DNA from: an uncultured Pseudomonadota bacterium
GTDB taxonomy: Bacteria > Pseudomonadota > Gammaproteobacteria > Burkholderiales > Usitatibacteraceae
Direction of reading: 5' to 3'
Assembly: GCA_946885905.1 (NCBI GenBank)
Contig: CAMPHL010000172.1
Span: 1-6,103 of the forward strand
Length of the DNA: 6,103 nt
Below are positions 1-5,013 of the stretch, in pieces. Position 1 is the stretch's first letter. Each line of letters opens with the position of its first letter. The notes under the pieces are model-generated. The model was not told the DNA's origin. It searched no databases and saw only the letters and a program-made list of their open reading frames with translations. Both the position numbers and the translations under genes were made by a program.

Positions 1-1
1 A

Positions 2-529
2 GCGAAGGAATCCCCACTCTATTACCGCACGGCGATCGCGATCGCGGGGAGCTCCGGAGCGGACCCGCAGGCGCTCGACGATCTATACCGGGAAGGCGCG
101 CGCCGGTTCCCGATCAACCTGGGCATCGTCGACGCTCGGCGCAACTTCCTCATGCCGCAGTGGGGCGGCAGTTACGACGCCCTGGATCGCCTGATCCGGG
201 ACGCCGTCCTCCGGACGCAGGCCTCCGAGGGAACGGCCTTCTACGCCCGCCTCTATGTCTCCGTCGCGCGCAACATGTGGGAGCAGAAGGACTTCTTCGC
301 ACAGACCCGCGCCCGATGGCCGCTGATGCGGCACGCATTCGAGGATGCGGTTGTCCTCGATGCGGACACGTCCATGCTCAACGCCTACGCTACGTTCGCC
401 TGCATGGCCGGTGACCGCGAGACGCTGCGTCGAATCGTGGCCAGGCTCGGACCGCGCGCCGCCCTCGGCTGGGGCCTGCGATTCGTTTCGCCCGACGCAT
501 GCATGGAGATGGCCCGGGCCGAACGTTGA
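2..529 (+). CDS. Partial helical-repeat-like protein, paralog of the next gene (DUF4034-like), 5' end missing
   Basis: The reading frame is open from the window edge to a TGA at 527-529, giving the last 175 residues of a protein whose start lies outside the window. No enzymatic motif is visible. The sequence is amphipathic and helical, with a PQALDDLYREGARRFP segment, a FLMPQWGGS motif around residues 49-57, an ARLYVSVAR helix, and a C-terminal TFACMAGD...IVARLG stretch. The same landmarks occur in the same order in the C-terminal half of the next gene, so the two are tandem paralogs. The aromatic/W-GG motif and TPR-like helix pairs resemble what I recall of DUF4034 proteins, but that assignment is from memory and tentative. 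If it resembles its neighbour, it is probably exported, but its N-terminus is not visible. The coding call is secure; the function is unknown. Confidence 0.85.
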   Translation, partial: AKESPLYYRTAIAIAGSSGADPQALDDLYREGARRFPINLGIVDARRNFLMPQWGGSYDALDRLIRDAVLRTQASEGTAFYARLYVSVARNMWEQKDFFAQTRARWPLMRHAFEDAVVLDADTSMLNAYATFACMAGDRETLRRIVARLGPRAALGWGLRFVSPDACMEMARAER

Positions 530-1512
530 GGACAGGACGTCTTGTCGCCGGATGCATTGCCTTGGTGCTGGCGTGCGCGCAGGCGGACGCCGCGCCGTCG
601 CGCGATGACTTCGCGCGTACGGTGCGCGAGATCCAGGTGGCTTTCAACGAGTCGCGGTTCTCGGACATCGAAGCCCTCCATACCGCGAGCGCCAGGCAAG
701 TCACGGACGACGGCACGCCGATGCTCGAGGCGTTCGAGTACGCGTACGACTCGCTATTCGGGCACGCGCCGCTCGCCCGGCTCGAGGCAGGCCTGGCCTC
801 ATGGAGCTCCGCCGCACGCGGCTCGAGCATCCAGGCCGTTACCGAAGCGTTTCTCTGGGAGAGGCGGGCGCTCAAGGCGCATGGCGCCTGGTGCCAGCCG
901 CTCGATGCCGCCGGCAAGCCTCTCGCTGCACGATTCCTCGAACGCGCCAAGCGGGCGCTCGAGCGCGCAGACCCGGCCGCCACGCCGCTCTGGTTCACGG
1001 CTTCGCTGCGCGTGGCCGGCGCGCGCGGTGACTCGCCCCAGGCTCTCGACCGCTTGCTCGCGCGTGCAGCCTCGATGCATCCGGGATATCCCGCCATCTA
1101 CTGGGCGCGCGGGGCGTTCTTCCTTCCCCCGTGGTCCGAGGGCCCCCAGGCGTTCGAGCGCTTCGCGACGGAGCACGCAGCGCGTGGGAGCGGGGGGGCA
1201 TCGATCGGCTACGCGATGCTTTATGTGGCCGTAGCGCGGGAAACGTGCGGCGATTTCCTCGAGTCGACCCAGGTGTCGTGGCGGAAAATGCGCGCCGGCC
1301 TCGAGGAGCTCGCCGTGCGCCACCCCAGCGACTGGAACTGGAACCTCCTGGGGACCTTCGCCTGCCGCTTCCGCGACGTCGATGCGACACGCACGGTTCT
1401 CGCCCGGTTGGGCAGGCGCGCCCGGCTCGATATCTGGAGCTCGGGGCAAAGCACGCAATCGTGCCGCGTCATGGCGACAGACCCCAAGCCCGAGAAGGAT
1501 CGGTCGGCCTAG
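499..1512 (+). CDS. Exported or lipid-anchored paralogous protein, DUF4034-like, function unknown
   Basis: Encodes up to 337 residues. The N-terminus has arginines at 8, 11 and 14, a hydrophobic stretch LVAGCIALVLAC (15-26) and an ADA-A site around 29-32, so it looks like a Sec signal peptide. VLAC at 23-26 could instead be a lipobox, placing the mature protein on a membrane. The rest is helical and TPR-like. The part from about residue 160 aligns by eye with the upstream gene: TPLWF, SPQALDRL, FFLPPW, AMLYVAVAR, GTFAC, VLARLG. Two starts are possible: ATG at 499, which overlaps the upstream gene by 31 bases, or TTG at 526, which overlaps its stop as TTGA and gives a compact signal peptide beginning MRTGRLVAGC. 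Neither has a well-placed Shine-Dalgarno site, and translational coupling to the upstream gene would fit both. The gene ends by sharing CTAG with the convergent gene. A periplasmic or envelope role is inferred from the signal only. Confidence 0.85.
   Translation: MHGDGPGRTLRTGRLVAGCIALVLACAQADAAPSRDDFARTVREIQVAFNESRFSDIEALHTASARQVTDDGTPMLEAFEYAYDSLFGHAPLARLEAGLASWSSAARGSSIQAVTEAFLWERRALKAHGAWCQPLDAAGKPLAARFLERAKRALERADPAATPLWFTASLRVAGARGDSPQALDRLLARAASMHPGYPAIYWARGAFFLPPWSEGPQAFERFATEHAARGSGGASIGYAMLYVAVARETCGDFLESTQVSWRKMRAGLEELAVRHPSDWNWNLLGTFACRFRDVDATRTVLARLGRRARLDIWSSGQSTQSCRVMATDPKPEKDRSA
526..529 (+). promoter_or_regulatory. TTGA stop/start overlap, alternative start of the second paralog
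   Basis: The TGA stop of the first paralog (527-529) overlaps an in-frame TTG (526-528) of the second. Starting here removes nine residues from the ATG-499 version and leaves a conventional signal peptide with a short basic n-region. A GGAG at 505-508 is about 17 bases upstream, too far for normal initiation, so use of this start would depend on re-initiation by ribosomes finishing the upstream gene. Confidence 0.35.
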
Positions 1513-1982
1513 CGGGTGCGTCGTTCCTGGAAGATCCGCAGCGACTTCGCCGCGTCCTTCCTGACCTTCCACTTGAGCGGCGCGAACCACCCGAGCGCCT
1601 TCCCGGCAGGTCCCAGCGCCTGGCTCGCCCAGCGCCAGAACGAGAAGCTGTCGTAGTGGCGCACGATCTTGCCGTCGCGGAAGGCGAACATCGCCCGGAT
1701 CACGTTCACCACCGGCCGGCCCGTCCTCGTGAAGGTGTACCTGGCAGTCCATCGGGCGCGCCCGCCCTGGTCGTCGGCGAAGGCCTCGTCGAGCGTCACC
1801 TGGAGGTCGGACGCACGCGCGAGGAGCATCCGCCACATGTCGGCCGCCTCCTCGCCGCGCAAGCTCGGGAACACGGGATCGGAAAAGAAGACCTCGGGGT
1901 GGTAGCAATGGGCCATGCCTTCGGCGTCCTTGCGCGCGAAGGCGGCGTAGAACTCGCGAACCAGCGACTCATGGGGGTGCAT
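1509..1982 (-). CDS. NTF2/SnoaL-like family protein
   Basis: Encodes 157 residues, starting at the ATG whose complement is at 1980-1982. The N-terminal helix ([19 protein letters not shown]) followed by [14 protein letters not shown] is the usual opening of the SnoaL/NTF2-like fold. The later strands [35 protein letters not shown] complete the cone-shaped alpha+beta barrel. The tail [12 protein letters not shown]...LGWF matches what I recall of a common bacterial 'nuclear transport factor 2 family protein' group. Members of this fold bind small hydrophobic ligands or act as isomerases or hydrolases, but I cannot assign a substrate or confirm catalytic residues. There is no signal peptide, so it is probably cytoplasmic. 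Only a weak AAGACAAG-like sequence precedes the start. It is transcribed divergently from fhs, and an FNR-type box lies 9-22 bases upstream of its start codon. Its stop codon overlaps that of the convergent paralog. Confidence 0.9.
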   Translation of the reverse strand: MHPHESLVREFYAAFARKDAEGMAHCYHPEVFFSDPVFPSLRGEEAADMWRMLLARASDLQVTLDEAFADDQGGRARWTARYTFTRTGRPVVNVIRAMFAFRDGKIVRHYDSFSFWRWASQALGPAGKALGWFAPLKWKVRKDAAKSLRIFQERRTR

Positions 1983-1990
1983 TACTTGTC

Positions 1991-2004
1991 TTGATGCGAG
2001 TCAA
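1991..2004. promoter_or_regulatory. FNR/ANR-type binding site in the fhs promoter
   Basis: TTGAT-GCGA-GTCAA matches the FNR/ANR consensus TTGAT-N4-ATCAA at 9 of 10 defined positions. The only mismatch is G for A at the start of the right half. Its centre (1997.5) lies about 41.5-42.5 bases upstream of the start point predicted from the TATACT element, the spacing of a class II activator site at which FNR contacts RNA polymerase beside the -35 region. The matching -35 hexamer is poor, as expected for an activator-dependent promoter. On the other side, the site sits just upstream of the NTF2-like gene start. A related CRP/FNR-family regulator such as DNR could also use it. Confidence 0.55.
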
Positions 2005-2027
2005 GGCTGCGTCATTCTGCGCGTTTC

Positions 2028-2033
2028 TATACT
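2028..2033 (+). promoter_or_regulatory. -10 element of the fhs promoter
   Basis: TATACT matches TATAAT at 5 of 6 positions. Transcription would begin near C2039 or A2040, giving a leader of about 20 bases before the fhs start. No recognisable -35 hexamer occurs 16-18 bases upstream (2005-2010 reads GGCTGC), consistent with dependence on an activator bound at 1991-2004. Confidence 0.5.
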
Positions 2034-2047
2034 GGCTGCAACATTCC

Positions 2048-2053
2048 AGGAGA
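2048..2053 (+). promoter_or_regulatory. Ribosome binding site of fhs
   Basis: AGGAGA is followed after six bases by the ATG at 2060. This decides the start: the frame is open upstream to a TTG at 1991 and an ATG at 1994, but those codons have no Shine-Dalgarno site and lie upstream of the predicted transcription start. Confidence 0.8.
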
Positions 2054-2059
2054 TCCCCC

Positions 2060-3772
2060 ATGGCAACCGTAGCGCCCTCCGAGGCGAAGGCGAAGTCCGC
2101 TGTTCCCAGCGATATCGAGATCGCCCAGAAATCGAAGATGCTGCGCATCTCCGAGGTGGCGAAGACGCTCGGCATTCCCGAGGAAGCACAGGTCCCCTAT
2201 GGCCACTACAAGGCCAAGATCTCGCTCGACTACATCGACACGCTGAAGGGCAACAAGGACGGCAAGTTGGTCCTCGTGACCGCGATCTCGCCCACGCCCG
2301 CCGGCGAGGGCAAGACCACGACGACCGTGGGCCTGGGCGATGCGCTCAACCAGCTCGGCAAGAAGGCGATCATCTGCCTGCGCGAGCCCTCCCTGGGCCC
2401 GGTGTTCGGCATGAAGGGCGGCGCGGCCGGAGGCGGCTACGCGCAGGTGGTCCCGATGGAAGACATCAACCTGCACTTCACCGGCGACTTCGGCGCGATC
2501 CAGCTCGCCAACAACCTCCTGGCGGCGATGATCGACAACCACATCAACCACGGCAACGAGCTGGGGTTCGACGTGCGCCGCATCACCTGGAAGCGCGTGC
2601 TGGACATGAACGACCGGGCGCTTCGCCAGATCACGGTGGCCCTCGGCGGTCCCGCCAACGGCTACCCCCGCGAGGACGGCTTCGACATCGTCGTCGCTTC
2701 CGAGGTGATGGCGATCTTCTGCCTCGCCACCTCGCTCAAGGACCTGAAGGAGCGGCTGGGCAACATCGTTTGCGGGTACACCAAGGACCAGAAGCCGATC
2801 CTGGCGCGCGACCTGAAGACGCATGGCGCGATGGCAGCGCTCCTCAAGGACGCGCTCGCACCGAACCTCGTGCAGACGCTGGAGCATTCGCCCGCGATCA
2901 TCCACGGCGGCCCCTTCGCCAACATCGCGCACGGCTGCAACACCGTGCTCGCCACGCAGACGGCGTTGAAGCTGGGCGACTACGTGGTCACCGAGGCGGG
3001 CTTCGGCGCGGACCTCGGCGCCGAGAAGTTCATCGACATCAAGTGCCGCAAGGCCGGGTTGAAGCCCGCGGCGGTGGTGCTGGTCGCCACCATCCGCGCG
3101 CTCAAGTACCACGGCGGCGTGGACGTGAAGGAGCTGGGCAAGGAGAACCTGGAAGCGCTCGCCAAGGGCATCACCAACATCGAGCGTCACGTCAACAACA
3201 TCAGGAACAACTACGGCCTGCCGTGCGTCGTCTCGATCAATCACCGCACCGAGGACACGGACGCGGAAGTGAAGATGCTGCAGGACAAGATGGCCCACCA
3301 CGGCGCCAAGGTGATCCTCGCGCGCCACTGGGCCGAGGGCGGCAAGGGCGCGGCGGACGTGGCGAAGGAAGTCGTGCGCCTGTGCGAGGAGCCCAACAGC
3401 TTCAAGTTCGTCTACAAGGACGAGGAGACGCTCTGGGAGAAGATGAAGGCGATCGCCACCAAGATCTACGGTGCCTCCGACATCACGGCCGACTCCAAGG
3501 TGCGTGCGCAGATCAAGAAGCTGCAGGAATCGGGCTATGGGCACTACCCGGTGTGCGTGGCCAAGACGCAGTACTCGTTCTCGACCGATCCCCAGCTGCG
3601 CGGCGCGCCCTCGGGCCACGTGGTGAACATCCGCGAGGTACGCCTCGCCGCCGGCGCCGAGTTCGTCGTGATGATCTGCGGCGACATCATGACGATGCCG
3701 GGGTTGCCCAAGGTGCCCTCGGCGTGCTCCATCGACGTGGACGAGTCGGGGCGGATTTCCGGGCTGTTCTAG
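2060..3772 (+). CDS. fhs: Formate-tetrahydrofolate ligase
   Basis: Encodes 570 residues of formyltetrahydrofolate synthetase (EC 6.3.4.3), which joins formate to tetrahydrofolate using ATP to give 10-formyl-THF for purine synthesis, initiator-tRNA formylation and one-carbon metabolism. It is cytosolic and usually tetrameric. The ATP-binding P-loop TPAGEGK is at 79-85, followed by [11 protein letters not shown]. The first family signature, [11 protein letters not shown], starts at 117. The second, [12 protein letters not shown], is at 342-353. The downstream NIERHVNNI and [14 protein letters not shown] segments and the C-terminal [15 protein letters not shown] stretch are all present, so the protein is complete and probably active. 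It is slightly longer than the roughly 555-560 residues usual for the family because of an alanine/lysine-rich N-terminal extension. The start is fixed by AGGAGA six bases upstream. No folD or other folate gene is adjacent, so it appears to be a single-gene transcript, probably controlled by the FNR-type promoter and ending at the hairpin at 3841-3873. Confidence 0.98.
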   Translation: MATVAPSEAKAKSAVPSDIEIAQKSKMLRISEVAKTLGIPEEAQVPYGHYKAKISLDYIDTLKGNKDGKLVLVTAISPTPAGEGKTTTTVGLGDALNQLGKKAIICLREPSLGPVFGMKGGAAGGGYAQVVPMEDINLHFTGDFGAIQLANNLLAAMIDNHINHGNELGFDVRRITWKRVLDMNDRALRQITVALGGPANGYPREDGFDIVVASEVMAIFCLATSLKDLKERLGNIVCGYTKDQKPILARDLKTHGAMAALLKDALAPNLVQTLEHSPAIIHGGPFANIAHGCNTVLATQTALKLGDYVVTEAGFGADLGAEKFIDIKCRKAGLKPAAVVLVATIRALKYHGGVDVKELGKENLEALAKGITNIERHVNNIRNNYGLPCVVSINHRTEDTDAEVKMLQDKMAHHGAKVILARHWAEGGKGAADVAKEVVRLCEEPNSFKFVYKDEETLWEKMKAIATKIYGASDITADSKVRAQIKKLQESGYGHYPVCVAKTQYSFSTDPQLRGAPSGHVVNIREVRLAAGAEFVVMICGDIMTMPGLPKVPSACSIDVDESGRISGLF

Positions 3773-3822
3773 CCGGTAAAGGTCATTCATATCATCCAGT
3801 AGCGGCGCTCCCTCCTCCCGCC

Positions 3823-3828
3823 TAGAAT
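3823..3828 (+). promoter_or_regulatory. Possible -10 element for the TPR gene
   Basis: TAGAAT matches TATAAT at 5 of 6 positions and sits in a CCTAGAATCGCG context. No good -35 hexamer is seen 16-18 bases upstream. Transcription would start near 3835, just ahead of the hairpin at 3841-3865, which would then be the first structure in the leader. Moderate to weak support. Confidence 0.3.
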
Positions 3829-3840
3829 CGCGCGCCACCT

Positions 3841-3873
3841 ACGGCCCGTCCTCGTGACGGGCCGTGTCGTTTT
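3841..3873 (+). terminator. Hairpin plus T-run, probable fhs terminator
   Basis: ACGGCCCGTC (3841-3850) and GACGGGCCGT (3856-3865) are perfect inverted repeats: a 10-bp GC-rich stem with a 5-base loop. GTCG and then TTTT (3870-3873) follow. The T-run is short and offset by four bases, so termination may be incomplete. It lies 69 bases past the fhs stop. There is no T-run on the opposite strand, so it acts, if at all, on plus-strand transcripts. Confidence 0.5.
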
Positions 3874-3889
3874 CGAGGGTTCGCTGCGC

Positions 3890-4972
3890 GTGACGTCGTT
3901 TCAGATGCCATTCCTTCCCCCCGAGGCGCTCGCCGACGGGGCGTCCATCGCCGAGGCCGCGGCCCGCGCGGTCACGCTCGCGCGGCGGGGAGAGGCGCGC
4001 GCCGCGCTCAACCTCGCCCTGCAGGCGCGCCGCCAGGCCCAGAGCCTCGAGACTCCGCGCGGGGAGATGGAGGCGCTGAACGCCGCTGCGATGGTGCACC
4101 TGATTCGCGGCGACGCGGTTTCCGCGGCCGCGAGCGCCATCGACGCCCGCGACCTCGCGCAGCGCGCGGGCGAGCGGTCGCTCCTCGCCCAGGCGCTGGT
4201 GAGCCTGCAGATGTCGGCCTTCATCCTGGGCGCCGGCGAAGACGTCCACGCGGCCCTGCGTGAGTGCACGCGCGAGGCGCTGGAGCGCGGCGACCGGGCG
4301 GTCGAAGTGCGCGCCCGCAACGCGCTCGGTGTCGTGCTCGGGGACCGCGGGCACTTCGATGCCGCCGCTTACGAGTTCGACCGCGCCTTGCGGCTCGGAC
4401 GCGAGCTGCCGTGCTCGGCGTGGAGCCCGGCGCGCATCACCGCCAACATCGCCAACCTGCACCGAAAGCGTGCGGCGGCGCATTTCACCCAGGGCTTCGA
4501 AGCGAAGGGCCTGCGCGAAGCCGGCTTCGCGATCTCCATGGCCCACGAGGCATGCCGCCTCGCCGCGGCCGAGGGCTCGACCTCGGTCGAAATCGATGCC
4601 CTCGCGATCGGCGGTTGCGCGCACGAGCAACGCGGCGAACCGGCGCGCGCGCGCCTGCTGCTACGCGAATCCATCGCGCTCGGCCGCGGCGCGCGGTGCC
4701 TCTCCGCGATCGTCTGGGTCCTGTGCGACCTCGCGCGGATGTGCCTAGCGGCGGGCGACCTGCAGGAGGCCGCGGACGCCTACGCCGAGGCGCTCGACAT
4801 CGCGCGGGAGCTGCGCCCCTCGCGCAAGATCGCCGCCGCCTGCTTCGGCCTTGCCGCGGTCGCCGCCCGCGCGGGCGACACCCGCGCCGCCGCCCGCTGG
4901 CGGGAGCAGGGCGCCGAGGAAGCCGCGGCCTTCGGGATCGCCGGCCTCCAGACCCGCCGCCAGATCGGATAG
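3890..4972 (+). CDS. TPR-repeat protein, cytoplasmic, function unknown
   Basis: Encodes 360 residues from a GTG at 3890, chosen because GAGGG (3875-3879) lies ten bases upstream. An ATG at 3905 would give 355 residues but has no Shine-Dalgarno site, and a GTG at 3854 lies inside the hairpin. The protein is almost all alpha-helical, with about seven degenerate tetratricopeptide units at roughly 20-55, 58-92, 93-133, 134-171, 175-229, 230-266 and 267-350. The clearest are ALGVVLGDRGHFDAAAYEFD, GGCAHEQRGEPARARLLLRE and ARMCLAAGDLQEAADAYAEA. The repeats resemble TPR arrays that act as protein-binding scaffolds or sensor modules. There is no signal peptide, membrane segment or catalytic domain. 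It is followed after 41 bases by a kinase gene in the same direction, so it may be a partner or substrate of that kinase, although the kinase may have its own promoter. No specific family is recognised. Confidence 0.9.
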   Translation: MTSFQMPFLPPEALADGASIAEAAARAVTLARRGEARAALNLALQARRQAQSLETPRGEMEALNAAAMVHLIRGDAVSAAASAIDARDLAQRAGERSLLAQALVSLQMSAFILGAGEDVHAALRECTREALERGDRAVEVRARNALGVVLGDRGHFDAAAYEFDRALRLGRELPCSAWSPARITANIANLHRKRAAAHFTQGFEAKGLREAGFAISMAHEACRLAAAEGSTSVEIDALAIGGCAHEQRGEPARARLLLRESIALGRGARCLSAIVWVLCDLARMCLAAGDLQEAADAYAEALDIARELRPSRKIAAACFGLAAVAARAGDTRAAARWREQGAEEAAAFGIAGLQTRRQIG

Positions 4973-4992
4973 GCGTCGCAAGCCCGATCCCC

Positions 4993-5000
4993 TATACAAT
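4993..5000 (+). promoter_or_regulatory. Possible -10 element for the kinase gene
   Basis: TATACAAT contains TACAAT (4995-5000), 5 of 6 to consensus, and overlaps the first in-frame ATG at 4999. If used, transcription would start near 5007, which excludes the ATGs at 4999 and 5002 and leaves the ATG at 5014 with only a few leader bases. No convincing -35 hexamer is visible. Confidence 0.35.
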
Positions 5001-5013
5001 GATGCCCACCCAA

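Noticed and set aside
799..1908. A 369-codon minus-strand frame spanning the second paralog and the NTF2-like gene
   Set aside because: It overlaps two better-supported genes in other frames and its arginine/glycine-rich product matches no known fold.
1131..1994. A 287-codon plus-strand frame over the same region
   Set aside because: It crosses the second paralog out of frame and runs antisense to the NTF2-like gene, with proline/arginine-rich shadow composition.
1983..2047. A minus-strand promoter for the NTF2-like gene (TTGCAG and CAGAAT, 16 bases apart)
   Set aside because: The matches are only 3 of 6 and 4 of 6 to consensus, which is expected by chance, so it was not listed as a feature.
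1991..2059. N-terminal extension of fhs from TTG 1991 or ATG 1994
   Set aside because: The extension coincides with the FNR-type box and -10 element, has no ribosome site, and has a composition unlike the family. AGGAGA points to the ATG at 2060.
2027..3838. A 603-codon open frame on the minus strand across fhs
   Set aside because: It is the antisense shadow of a strongly conserved GC-rich gene. Its translation is low-complexity (His, Arg, Val, Leu, Ala, Asp) with no recognisable domain.
3854..3889. Start of the TPR gene at GTG 3854
   Set aside because: This codon lies in the loop and stem of the perfect hairpin and has no Shine-Dalgarno site. GTG 3890 with GAGGG upstream is better.
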